Assembly: GCF_000429705.1 (NCBI RefSeq)
Contig: NZ_KE386942.1
Location: 77,056 to 141,055, forward strand
Length of the DNA stretch: 64,000 nt
DNA from: Alteribacter aurantiacus DSM 18675
GTDB taxonomy: Bacteria > Bacillota > Bacilli > Bacillales > Salisediminibacteriaceae
Direction: 5' to 3'
The first letter of the stretch is position 1; each line of letters opens with the position of its first letter. Of the stretch, positions 1 through 7,587 are shown one piece after another. Both the position numbers and the translations under genes were made by a program. The notes beneath the pieces are model-generated. The model had not been told where the DNA came from, ran no database searches, and saw nothing but the letters and a program-made list of their open reading frames with translations.

Positions 1-769
1 CCAAGCGCTCAGCCACTTTTATGGAGGGGGCATTGGTTTCTGTACAATCCCAGTAAGGCTCTTCATTCTCTTCTAAACAATGAGTGATAAACCGGTGTAC
101 CACTGCTTGAGCTAGTTGCTTTCCTCGATGGTCCTGGTGCGTTTCAACATGAATGGCACGAAGACCGTGTGCCATAAACCCCGTATAGCATAAACTAACG
201 ATTTGACCATTAATCAGGATGCCATATCCATGGCCGTATCGTAAGAATTCTTCCGTCGAATGCCAAGTTTCCAAGATTTTTTTCTCGATCGAGGACGTAG
301 TAGAACCTGTCTTTTCTTGTAGGCAGGTTTCCACGTTTACCAACTGATAAGACTCGTCGATTTTCGGCTCACTTTTCTGTTTAAAATCAGATGAATCCAA
401 GCGATAGATGCGCTGTGTCCACCTCCCCTCAATACGATCGTGAAACAGCTGCTCCATTGTGCGATCCCACCTTAGGCTTGGACTAACACCTTCAAAATAA
501 GAGATTCCTTCTTTTTTTAACAAGAACGAAAGTTGGTCGTCTATAAAAGACGGGAGTTGGTTTACAGACGAGGCACGCTCATCACCAAAAAACATCATTC
601 CATCATGATTTCCAAGCCATACAAAACCGCAACGTGGATCATCTTTGTTATCTACAAACACTCGACCCGTATTGATCCCTTCAATGACACCTATTGCTTC
701 CAATTGTTTATGATCGGATACTAGATTTCTGCACTTGTGATAGTCACCTAAAGGCAATTCTTTGAACAT
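1..769 (-). CDS. GNAT-family N-acetyltransferase, cut by window start
   Basis: Reading the minus strand from ATG at 769 (GGGGGAAG just upstream) gives an open frame to the window edge, about 256 codons with no stop, so the C-terminus is missing. The second half has the acetyl-CoA-binding layout of GNAT enzymes: YGHGYGILING, then a central beta strand LRAIHVETHQDHRGKQLAQAVVHRF, then an ENEEPYWDCTETN segment typical of the zwittermicin-resistance-like GNAT branch (PF12746). The N-terminal half is the less conserved partner domain. The substrate cannot be told from sequence. It is divergent from the amidase at 917. Confidence 0.8.
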   Translation of the reverse strand, partial: MFKELPLGDYHKCRNLVSDHKQLEAIGVIEGINTGRVFVDNKDDPRCGFVWLGNHDGMMFFGDERASSVNQLPSFIDDQLSFLLKKEGISYFEGVSPSLRWDRTMEQLFHDRIEGRWTQRIYRLDSSDFKQKSEPKIDESYQLVNVETCLQEKTGSTTSSIEKKILETWHSTEEFLRYGHGYGILINGQIVSLCYTGFMAHGLRAIHVETHQDHRGKQLAQAVVHRFITHCLEENEEPYWDCTETNAPSIKVAERL

Positions 770-916
770 TCTTCCCCCTGCTTTCACATTCATGATCATT
801 GAAACTTCTACTCTCTTAACTCTAGTACCTTTCTTTCCATTCACCTATTTAAATGTTTGTCTGACCTCCCCAAAAACGTTTCTATTAACATACTTATAGA
901 GTAGGAGGTGATCATT

Positions 917-1594
917 ATGGTCAAGATTTATATTGATCCGGGTCACGGTGGTACCGATCCGGGAGCTGTTGGAAATGGTCTTCAAGAAAAAAATGTGAAC
1001 TTGGATCTTGCTCTTCGTTTGCGAAACATTCTCCTCAATGATTATCGAGGTGTTGAGGTTAAAATGAGCCGAACGACTGATGTGACAAAAACATTATCAC
1101 AACGTACGAATGAAGCTAATGCATGGGGTGCCGACTACTTCGTATCCATTCATATTAATGCATTTAACGGAACCGCAAGAGGGTATGAAGATTTCATTCA
1201 TGACTCGTTAACTCCTAGCTCCAGAACCTCCCAAATGCGTAACGTGATGCATGAAGAAATTATCAAAGTAAACAACATGATTAACCGTGGAAAAAAGTCA
1301 GCCAACTTTCACGTATTGCGTGAAACAAGAATGCCTGCGATTCTAACAGAGAACGGCTTTATTGACAATGCTCAGGACGCCGCTCTCATACGCGATCCCA
1401 ACTGGCTGCAAACCGTTGCAAAAGGGCATGCCGATGGAATTGCCCGTATCTTTGATTTGACGCCTGTTTCACAAGTGTTCCGAGTCTTCGTAGACGGTGT
1501 CCAAGTTGGTGCTTTTCAAAATTCCCAAAACACCTTAAACGCCGTTGAACAAGCCCTACCTACGGCCCAAAGAATAATTGTAGAAAGAACGTAA
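917..1594 (+). CDS. N-acetylmuramoyl-L-alanine amidase (Amidase_3)
   Basis: Zinc-dependent amidase that cleaves the bond between muramic acid and the stem peptide. It opens with IYIDPGHGGTDPGA (first zinc His), has the catalytic-core strand YFVSIHINAFNG and the late Glu in PAILTENGFIDN. Residues 1-180 are the catalytic domain; the last 40 residues (FRVFVDGVQVGAFQ) resemble a short SPOR-like wall-binding tail. There is no signal peptide, as in the mother-cell lytic amidases CwlC/CwlD-like of spore formers. I chose ATG 917 because AGGAGG at 903-908 is well spaced from it; the GTG at 908 overlaps the ribosome binding site. Confidence 0.88.
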   Translation: MVKIYIDPGHGGTDPGAVGNGLQEKNVNLDLALRLRNILLNDYRGVEVKMSRTTDVTKTLSQRTNEANAWGADYFVSIHINAFNGTARGYEDFIHDSLTPSSRTSQMRNVMHEEIIKVNNMINRGKKSANFHVLRETRMPAILTENGFIDNAQDAALIRDPNWLQTVAKGHADGIARIFDLTPVSQVFRVFVDGVQVGAFQNSQNTLNAVEQALPTAQRIIVERT

Positions 1595-1599
1595 TCCAT

Positions 1600-1627
1600 T
1601 TACGAGCAGGTCTTCCTGCTCGTTTTA
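1600..1627 (+). terminator. terminator of the amidase gene
   Basis: Inverted repeat ACGAGCAGG/CCTGCTCGT followed by TTTTAC, six bases after the amidase stop. Confidence 0.75.
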
Positions 1628-2039
1628 CTCTTTATGTATAGGTCGTACATGGATAGTCCCAGTTAACCGGCTTCTTTATCCAACGTTTCGTCCTCAAACG
1701 ACAGTATTGATCCTTTTTCTACATAGAAGTACTATCCTTCTATAACGCTTTCCACTTCAATCCCATACTAACATCCTGTTTTACGAGTAAATAGAATGGT
1801 TCAATTGCCGTGTTTACTCAAGCCGTTATCCCATGTACGATTTTAGTATCCCCTTATTAATATATTAAAAAAAGACAGAGCTAACCGTCTGTCTTTTTTT
1901 ACTGCCCTTGTGTAATGGTTCAAATCTTCCTTCTCCTCTACTTCTACTCCATCCAATAACGACCTTTACTCAGTTCGCAAGTCGCGTCCGTTACTTTCTT
2001 TTCTCTTTTTTGGTACGATAAAAGAACGAGATCGCTAAT
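1628..2039. other. intergenic stretch without a recognisable gene
   Basis: About 410 bases between the amidase and the HesB gene with no supported ORF on either strand. The only clear element is the strong hairpin with flanking A and T runs at 1867-1900, which could end an unannotated small RNA on either strand. A -10-like TACGAT sits shortly before the HesB gene. Confidence 0.5.
1867..1900. terminator. orphan bidirectional terminator hairpin
   Basis: Stem AAAGACAGA/TCTGTCTTT with an 8-base loop, an A run on the left and seven T on the right. It lies more than 270 bases after the amidase stop, which already has its own terminator, so the transcript it ends is unknown. Confidence 0.65.
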
Positions 2040-2054
2040 GAGGAAGTGAACATA

Positions 2055-2342
2055 ATGAATATCAAAATTACACAGCCTGCTCTCCGCTGGTTTCAAGATG
2101 AGTTTGATCTAAAAGAAGGAGATACAATTCGTTTTCACGCCAGGTATGGTGGCTGCGGTTCCGTTCAATCGGGCTTTTCTTTAGGAATTACAAAAGACAA
2201 ACTCACCGATCCCGGAGCTACGTTTGAAAAAGACGGCATTACATACGGCGTTGAACAAAAGGACCTTTGGTACTTTGATGATAAAGACTTGACTGTAAAG
2301 TTTAGTAGGAAGTTCGATGAGATTCAGTTTTTGGTAGAATAG
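2055..2342 (+). CDS. HesB/YneR-family iron-sulfur-related protein
   Basis: A 95-residue protein of the HesB/IscA fold (ITQPALRWFQDEF, then FHARYGGCGSVQSGFSLGI). It matches the YneR branch of Bacillus, which keeps the fold but not all three cysteines of true A-type Fe-S carriers; only the GGCG cysteine is present. A role as an Fe-S carrier is therefore uncertain. ATG 2055 has GAGGAAG eight bases upstream; the GTG nine bases earlier has no usable ribosome binding site. Confidence 0.85.
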   Translation: MNIKITQPALRWFQDEFDLKEGDTIRFHARYGGCGSVQSGFSLGITKDKLTDPGATFEKDGITYGVEQKDLWYFDDKDLTVKFSRKFDEIQFLVE

Positions 2343-2357
2343 AAGATTTGTTAGTTA

Positions 2358-2540
2358 TCAAGAGGCTCTTTGTTTTTTTGATAGGTTTACATATCGTAAG
2401 CTTAAAGCCCCTATGATAAATGTGGAGAAAGCTAGATTATATCCCCAAGACACGTTTGCGCCTCTACTATAGTCGATGAAAGCAAATAGGACATTCGCCA
2501 AAATAAATGCGGTCACGATAATCCAGAGTCTTTTTTTCAT
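2358..2540 (-). CDS. small two-helix membrane protein
   Basis: 60 residues: a positive start (MKKRLW), helix 1 at about residues 5-22 and helix 2 at about 35-50, then a basic tail. AAAGGAG lies eight bases before the ATG. I do not recognise a family. It converges on the HesB gene with only 15 bases between the stops. Confidence 0.7.
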   Translation of the reverse strand: MKKRLWIIVTAFILANVLFAFIDYSRGANVSWGYNLAFSTFIIGALSLRYVNLSKKQRAS

Positions 2541-2634
2541 ATTTGCTTCTCCTTTATGTTGAATGATTAAAGGTTTACTGTAACGATTCCCTTAGTTGGT
2601 GTCAAATTCCAGTAGTGGTGTGGGGAAATGTCTT

Positions 2635-2694
2635 AAAGTGATGGATAAACCGCTCAATGTGATCGACAAATTCCAAAAGTGATGGACATATCAC
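2635..2694. repeat. 21-bp-period intergenic array R1
   Basis: Three degenerate units starting at 2635, 2656 and 2676, built on (A)AAGTGATGGATAAACC and GTGATCGACAAATTCC. This is the smallest clear member of the array family described in the findings. It lies in the 337-base gap between the small membrane protein and the VOC gene, just before a shared terminator. Confidence 0.7.
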
Positions 2695-2720
2695 TACACT
2701 CCCTCATAAACAAACCAAAT

Positions 2721-2761
2721 AAAACACCACCCGGAACTCCATAAATCCGGGTGGTGTTTTA
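2721..2761. terminator. strong bidirectional terminator
   Basis: Perfect stem AAAACACCACCCGGA/TCCGGGTGGTGTTTT with a 10-base loop, 3' of the minus-strand VOC gene. Confidence 0.8.
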
Positions 2762-2877
2762 CGTTTTGAAAAGTTGTCTAAATGAATCACATGTTTACCT
2801 GACGTATACTGCACCGGGCACGGAGGATGCTTGGCTTCTTTGAAACATTTAACTACGTCACTGGTTCACTCCGAGCT

Positions 2878-3372
2878 TCAGTAAGCTCCTTGAGAATAAG
2901 TCATCTCATAACTGTGGGTATAAATCTCAAAGATGTTTCCAAATGGATCTTCTACATACACCATCTTATAAGGCTTATCATTCGGATAGTATTCACGAAT
3001 GGGCATACGCTGTTTTCCACCGTGCGCAATGATTTTCTCCACAAGACCTTCAATGTCCGGATCCTGGATACAGAAGTGAAAGATTCCTGTTTTCCAATAT
3101 TCGAAATTGTTGTCCGGCTGCTCATTTTGAAAGAACTCGAATAGTTCGATCCCGATCTTGTCACCTGTTGAAAGGTGAGCAATACGGAACTCCTTCCAGT
3201 CGTTCCCGAAGACATCACGGCACATTTGTCCAATAGGTGTATCATCGTTATAAACAGGTGATGGCTTCATCATTGTGTACCAGCCGAATACTGTTGTGTA
3301 AAATTTCACTGCTTCATCTAGATCTGCTACTGAAAGTCCAATATGAGAAAAGTTTCTTGGGTATGTTGTCAT
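2878..3372 (-). CDS. VOC (glyoxalase/dioxygenase superfamily) protein
   Basis: 164 residues with one full VOC module: first metal-ligand region NFSHIGLSVADLDEAVKFY, a middle strand GIFHFCIQDPD, and the late Glu in DPFGNIFEIYTHSYE. It is a metal-dependent lyase, isomerase or dioxygenase of unknown substrate. ATG 3372 is preceded by AAGGAGGT; the upstream frame extension is not needed. It is divergent from an HxlR regulator whose operator-like repeat lies between them, which resembles the CatR/YodB-type arrangement for quinone- or electrophile-responsive genes (inference). Confidence 0.85.
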   Translation of the reverse strand: MTTYPRNFSHIGLSVADLDEAVKFYTTVFGWYTMMKPSPVYNDDTPIGQMCRDVFGNDWKEFRIAHLSTGDKIGIELFEFFQNEQPDNNFEYWKTGIFHFCIQDPDIEGLVEKIIAHGGKQRMPIREYYPNDKPYKMVYVEDPFGNIFEIYTHSYEMTYSQGAY

Positions 3373-3453
3373 GAAAAGTACCTCCTTCAATGGTTTGACA
3401 CTCCAATTATAAAGGGGTATTCTTCTAGAAAACAGAGCGCACTTTTTGGGAAG

Positions 3454-3475
3454 ATACTACCCAAAAAGGTAGTAT
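3454..3475. promoter_or_regulatory. candidate HxlR-family operator
   Basis: Perfect 8-bp inverted repeat ATACTACC-6-GGTAGTAT immediately before the ribosome binding site of the HxlR gene and about 80 bp upstream of the divergent VOC gene. HxlR (DUF24) regulators bind such short palindromes next to their own genes. Confidence 0.6.
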
Positions 3476-3489
3476 TGGAGGAGTCGTTC

Positions 3490-3825
3490 GTGACCGAAAA
3501 GGTTCAAGTTGATGAAAATGGAAAACTAAAATGTTCGATTGAATACACCCTAAATAAAGTCGGTGGAAAATGGAAGCTGGTCATTCTGTGGCATGTCATG
3601 GTTGATGGAACCAAGCGATATAACGAAATGCGAAGGCTACTTCCAGGTATCACTCATAAAATGCTCAGCCAACAGCTGAAAGAACTTGAACAGGACGGGC
3701 TGATTATCAGAACACAATACAATGAAATGCCTCCAAAAGTGGAATATTCTATTTCTGAAAAAGGGCTTACGTTAAAGCATGTACTTGAAGCGATGCATGC
3801 ATGGGGAACGGAGCAAGGGGGATGA
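3490..3825 (+). CDS. HxlR (DUF24)-family transcriptional regulator
   Basis: 111 residues, the usual size for the family. The winged helix runs from IEYTLNKVGGKWKLVIL through KRYNEMRRLLPGITHKMLSQQLKELEQDGLI to the wing (PPKVEYSISEKG). A single Cys near residue 14 (KLKCSIEYTL) is at the position used for redox sensing in YodB/CatR-like members. GTG 3490 is chosen because GGAGGA ends eight bases earlier and it gives the standard N-terminus. It probably controls the divergent VOC gene and itself. Confidence 0.88.
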   Translation: MTEKVQVDENGKLKCSIEYTLNKVGGKWKLVILWHVMVDGTKRYNEMRRLLPGITHKMLSQQLKELEQDGLIIRTQYNEMPPKVEYSISEKGLTLKHVLEAMHAWGTEQGG

Positions 3826-3885
3826 AGGTGTAGGCTTAAAATAATTAGTGAAAACGTAGAAATTCCCTTCTACGCTAGTATTATA

Positions 3886-3921
3886 CTTAAACCCGGCTGT
3901 ACAGTACCAGCCGGGTTTAAA
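3886..3921. terminator. terminator after the HxlR gene
   Basis: Stem TAAACCCGGCTG/CAGCCGGGTTTA around a short loop, between the HxlR gene and the converging ABC exporter. Confidence 0.75.
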
Positions 3922-4045
3922 AGTAAATAAAATGAGAACAGGCTTATTGAAACCTACCTTCCTCAATTTTTAAAACACAATAAGCTCATTCCAATCCTAT
4001 GCTAACCTCTTCCTTTCGATCATGCTTTTTTCCTAAGAAAAACCA

Positions 4046-4882
4046 TTACTTCTTATTCCGATACAAGTACATCGTAAGCGGGGCAAAGATCACAAAGAAG
4101 ATGCCTGATGCGACGAACACCCACATGATCGCTTCACCTGTGACATTTCCGTGCATAAAGCCACGAACGGCATCCACAAGAAGAGAAATTGGATTCACAT
4201 CCACAAAGCTCTCAAGCCAGCCTGGTAAGGTCGACGGGTCAACGAAGACGTTACTCACGAACGTGAGTGGAAAAAGAACCATAAAGCTCACCATCATGAG
4301 CGATTTTTCCGATCGCATAATCAACCCGAGTGTCGTCCACACCCACGAAAGACAGAAGCAAAAAATCAGAATCATCCCAACCGCTCCAAGAACTCCGATT
4401 ATCCCTCCATCCGGCCTAAAACCTAAGATGAAGCCGAGCGTGATCATAATCGCCGATGCACCGGAATAACGGACCATATCCACTAATAACGCACCAACAA
4501 GAGCTGATGGTAGCCAAATAGGTAGCGTTCTGAATCGGTCAAAAATCCCTTTTCGAATATCGTTGTTTAAATCAATGCCTGTGTACATGGTGATTTGCGC
4601 AACAGTCATAACTAATATGCCTGGCAAGAGAAACTGGAGGTACTCCGCTGTGGAGCCAGCAATCGCTCCTCCGAATAGGTACGTAAACATAAGTAGAAAG
4701 ATAACTGGAAAAACCGTCACATCAAAAAGCTGTTCCGGCACGTGCTTAATTCTAAGTAATGCTCTCGATGAAAAGGTAAGAGATGAACTGATCGGACTCG
4801 GCCTTTTCGGTCTTGTACGAGAAGCGATTGCGTCTCTTAGCCGTTCTTCGTTCATCGATGTTTGATCTAGTTGATTACTCAT
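4046..4882 (-). CDS. ABC-2 type permease (DrrB-like)
   Basis: 278 residues. About 60 cytoplasmic residues are followed by six hydrophobic segments, the first at VTVFPVIFLLMFTYLFGGAI; FVSNVFVDPSTLPGWLESFVDVNPISLLVDAVRG is the conserved ABC-2 signature of DrrB-type permeases. It forms an exporter with the ATPase encoded upstream; the genes overlap by ATGA, so translation is probably coupled. Substrates of this family are drugs, antibiotics or lipids; this one cannot be specified. Confidence 0.88.
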   Translation of the reverse strand: MSNQLDQTSMNEERLRDAIASRTRPKRPSPISSSLTFSSRALLRIKHVPEQLFDVTVFPVIFLLMFTYLFGGAIAGSTAEYLQFLLPGILVMTVAQITMYTGIDLNNDIRKGIFDRFRTLPIWLPSALVGALLVDMVRYSGASAIMITLGFILGFRPDGGIIGVLGAVGMILIFCFCLSWVWTTLGLIMRSEKSLMMVSFMVLFPLTFVSNVFVDPSTLPGWLESFVDVNPISLLVDAVRGFMHGNVTGEAIMWVFVASGIFFVIFAPLTMYLYRNKK

Positions 4883-5844
4883 TGTTTGCCCTCCTCCTCT
4901 GACTCTGTTTTTTGACCGGTAAGAGTAAGGAACACTTCATCGAGGCTCGGTTGCCCGAGTGAAAAGTCGCTTACGTTTATGCGGTGTTGGACAAGTTCAC
5001 CTAATGCTTCTGCTACGAGGGAAGCGTCGCCCACTTGGGCAGATAGAGAGGCTGTATCTCCTGATGTTTTGATGTCCGTTTGCAGTTTTTCACTTAAAAT
5101 GGTGATCGCTCTTTCACGATCCGTTGAGTCGGCTAGACGAACATTCAACGTCCCTGCGCCCACTGAGGCTTTTAACTCGCTACTTGTGCCTTCTGCAATG
5201 ATCTTTCCTTGATTGATGACGGCAATTCGATCCGCCAACTGGTCGGCTTCCTCCAAGTATTGGGTGGTTAAAAGAACGGTCGTGCCCGCACTCACTAAGG
5301 TGCGTACGATATCCCAAACTTGATTTCGGCTTCTCGGATCAAGCCCAGTTGTAGGTTCATCAAGAAACAAAAGGTCCGGTGTAACGACGATACTCGCTGC
5401 AATGTCGATGCGACGTCTCATCCCACCGGAGTAGTTTTTCACTTGTTTTTTTGCCGCTTCTTCCAGACCGAATGCTGCAAGAAGCTCAGTTGCACGAGCT
5501 TTCGCTTCTTTTTTCTTATAGCCCATCAGCCTGGAAATCATGACGAGGTTCTCGATGCCCGTCAAGTCCTCATCGATGGATGCATATTGGCCGGTCAAAC
5601 TGATCCGTTCTCTTACTTCGGCCGCTTCGGTTACAATATTTTTCCCGAATATGTGTGCTTCCCCACCGTCTGGTTGAAGAAGGGTTGCCAGCATGCGGAT
5701 CGTTGTTGTTTTTCCTGCGCCGTTCGGACCTAGGAATCCGTACACCTTTCCTTTGGGGATAGAAAGATCCACGCCATCTACAGCCCTGTGTTTGCCAAAC
5801 GTTTTCACTAGCCCTTTGGTTTCAATCGCTAATTCGTGATTCAT
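4879..5844 (-). CDS. ABC transporter ATPase (DrrA-like)
   Basis: About 321 residues. Walker A GPNGAGKTTT (near residue 40), Q-loop, signature YSGGMRRR, Walker B LLFLDEPTTGLD and a C-terminal DrrA-type domain (LNVRLADSTDRERA...LDEVFLTLTG). It drives the permease encoded downstream. ATG 5844 follows AAAGGGTG with good spacing; a GTG nine bases upstream is an alternative. An 8-bp inverted repeat (5906-5932) lies upstream and may be an operator. Confidence 0.9.
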   Translation of the reverse strand: MNHELAIETKGLVKTFGKHRAVDGVDLSIPKGKVYGFLGPNGAGKTTTIRMLATLLQPDGGEAHIFGKNIVTEAAEVRERISLTGQYASIDEDLTGIENLVMISRLMGYKKKEAKARATELLAAFGLEEAAKKQVKNYSGGMRRRIDIAASIVVTPDLLFLDEPTTGLDPRSRNQVWDIVRTLVSAGTTVLLTTQYLEEADQLADRIAVINQGKIIAEGTSSELKASVGAGTLNVRLADSTDRERAITILSEKLQTDIKTSGDTASLSAQVGDASLVAEALGELVQHRINVSDFSLGQPSLDEVFLTLTGQKTESEEEGKQ

Positions 5845-5905
5845 GTGCTTCACCCTTTGCTTATTTGATTCGTTTCATGGAAATGAAATTGAATATGTAG
5901 GTTGC

Positions 5906-5932
5906 CTGCCGTCCACTTGTCGAACGGACGGC
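5906..5932. promoter_or_regulatory. inverted repeat upstream of the ABC exporter
   Basis: TGCCGTCC-11-GGACGGCA, perfect 8-bp arms, about 60 bp upstream of the ATPase start. There is no T run on the exporter side, so an operator is more likely than a terminator. No regulator gene is adjacent. Confidence 0.4.
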
Positions 5933-6084
5933 ACACTAGCCAATTGAGATTCGCTCTTACATGGTTTCATCTGTTAAAAACGTGCTAGTGAAAGAATACT
6001 CTCTTCTCCTCCATTTACTACACTTATTTTCTCATACTTTTGATCTGTGTCGTCAGTCTCGAGGTGGATTTTTTCGTTCGTTAA

Positions 6085-6429
6085 TCAGCTGCTCTTTACA
6101 TAAACAATATTTTTCAAGGGAATAACATGTTGCTCCTCCTCGTGATTACGAATATAAATGAGGCGCTGGTGAGTGTTGATGTGCTCAGCATACCCTGTGA
6201 CCTCATGATAAAAACCATGATCCCAGTAAGTGAAAATGAGTGCAGTATGGTACGCCATCCCTTCGCAAACCGTCCGACCGATTTCTTCCCATTGCTGTTC
6301 ATCAAGCTCAGGCTGTGGCACCTTTTTTGTCCCTTCAAACCAGTCGTTCAACATGCTCACATGCTCCGGCAACATCATACTCGTCCATTTGATTGTTCCC
6401 CGATCCCTTAGCTTGCTTTCTTTCTTCAC
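6085..6429 (-). CDS. YolD-like protein, SOS-controlled
   Basis: 114 residues matching the YolD family (RDRGTIKWTSMMLPEHVSMLNDW, then a C-terminal beta-rich part ending HVIPLKNIVYVKSS). In B. subtilis, yolD-type genes sit beside Y-family polymerases UvrX/YqjW and belong to the LexA regulon. Here no polymerase gene is adjacent. GTG 6429 is preceded by GAGGGGG with an 8-base gap. A LexA box lies 30-43 bases upstream. Confidence 0.82.
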   Translation of the reverse strand: MKKESKLRDRGTIKWTSMMLPEHVSMLNDWFEGTKKVPQPELDEQQWEEIGRTVCEGMAYHTALIFTYWDHGFYHEVTGYAEHINTHQRLIYIRNHEEEQHVIPLKNIVYVKSS

Positions 6430-6458
6430 GCTACACGCCCCCTCACCCCTATTATATA

Positions 6459-6472
6459 CGAACGTACGTTCT
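6459..6472 (-). promoter_or_regulatory. LexA (DinR/SOS) box
   Basis: CGAACGTACGTTCT fits the Bacillus SOS consensus CGAACRNRYGTTYC at 13 of 14 positions and contains a perfect 12-bp palindrome. Its place just upstream of yolD fits the known SOS control of that family. Confidence 0.75.
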
Positions 6473-6636
6473 TTTATCACTACCTTATTTTAGATTATCT
6501 TTAAGTGGGCGTGCACTAGGTCTTAGAAGATGTGATACAGACTAACCAACACTCCCCTCGCTTCACCTACAAAAAATTGAAACCAACTCAGCACTCACAC
6601 GTACATTTAGAGAATACATAGAAAATGAGGGGTCTT

Positions 6637-7356
6637 ATGACAAGGATGATTGCTTTCTTTTTGGTAGCAGGAATTGGAATAATATTGAGGTGGGTATTCG
6701 TCGGGGAATTTGAATTATATCAGCTATTATTGGCTTCAGCGTTTCTCATTGTGTCCCCTATCTTTTTACAAATAAACCGGGTTCAACGGAACAAAGATAC
6801 TTCTTACATTCCCGAACCACCAACAGGAGCTTGGTCCACATCTATCAAAGAACGATGGTTAACGGGGGAAAAAAAGCTTTATCACGACCATCAATTAGTG
6901 GCTACATATAAACGGGAATACCAAAACATCATTCAAATGGCTACTGCTGATTTGATGAATGGATCTGGTCTTTGGCACTTGGAACTGCACTTTCAATTTC
7001 AAAACGGCCGTTCCTATAAAGTAATAGGTAAAGAATCGTGGAGAGGTGATGCTCGTCACCCCATTTTAGAAGGGAACACGGTTGTAGGAGAAATCGTCAC
7101 CGTTGCCAAAACAAAACATGCCGTAAAACGCCTTGAGACGAACCACCTTTTCATCGGTGATCAATCGTTTGAATTCAGGGCAAAGACCACCTCATCAGTC
7201 ATAGGCATTTATAAAGGTGAGCAATGCGTTGGACAGGTGTCTGCTCAGCACAATGGTGTTCGGACACTCGACTTGAAACCTGGGCACGTGACAGAGGCCG
7301 AGGAGTCTCTCTTGCTGATTGGATGGATCGTATTTTCTTATCGCTTTAAAAAGTAA
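6637..7356 (+). CDS. tubby-C-like protein with two N-terminal membrane helices
   Basis: 239 residues. Residues 3-20 and about 28-46 are hydrophobic; the soluble part that follows is beta-rich (GLWHLELHFQFQNGRSYKVI, RHPILEGNTVVGEI, TTSSVIGIYKGEQCVGQV). I take it as a tubby C-terminal/LURP-like fold, a moderate inference. It is paralogous to the protein at 61636-62187, sharing the RHxxLEGxxVVGxI core. ATG 6637 follows GAGGGG; the ATG at 6625 overlaps that site. A hairpin-flanked repeat follows the gene. Confidence 0.68.
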   Translation: MTRMIAFFLVAGIGIILRWVFVGEFELYQLLLASAFLIVSPIFLQINRVQRNKDTSYIPEPPTGAWSTSIKERWLTGEKKLYHDHQLVATYKREYQNIIQMATADLMNGSGLWHLELHFQFQNGRSYKVIGKESWRGDARHPILEGNTVVGEIVTVAKTKHAVKRLETNHLFIGDQSFEFRAKTTSSVIGIYKGEQCVGQVSAQHNGVRTLDLKPGHVTEAEESLLLIGWIVFSYRFKK

Positions 7357-7361
7357 CAATA

Positions 7362-7392
7362 ATGCCCCGAAGATGTGAAAATCTTCGGGGCT
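7362..7392 (+). terminator. terminator of the tubby-like gene
   Basis: GCCCCGAAGAT/ATCTTCGGGGC stem with a 6-base loop, followed by a pyrimidine-rich stretch. Confidence 0.75.
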
Positions 7393-7408
7393 CCTTCTAT
7401 TCTTTAAA

Positions 7409-7586
7409 GGCACTGAAAAAGTTCGCTCTTTAACTTTTTCAGTGCCCTAAGGCAATGAGCGTAACGGTTGCCTGTTTTGAAAGCCTGATACGAGTGGGTT
7501 TTTCGTAACAGGCGCGCAACCGAGTGGAGCCATTGCCATTCAGATAAAGGCACTGAAAAAGTTCGCTCTTTACCTTTTTCAGTGCC
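7409..7586. repeat. composite repeat: 87-bp core between two hairpins
   Basis: Core 7451-7537 is an imperfect palindrome (ends GGCAATG...CATTGCC). It matches, in reverse orientation, the two tandem cores at 61261-61346 and 61394-61480. It is flanked by nearly identical hairpins: 7409-7446 (15-bp perfect stem GGCACTGAAAAAGTT) and 7549-7586. The right hairpin also serves as terminator of the minus-strand pirin gene. A non-autonomous REP/MITE-like element is the likeliest reading. Confidence 0.75.
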
Positions 7587-7587
7587 C

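Noticed and set aside
3999..4469. 156-codon plus-strand ORF opposite the ABC permease (similar long shadows at 5320-5733, 25440-25889 and 48852-49322)
   Set aside because: Antisense frames over well-recognised genes, without ribosome binding sites or domain features.
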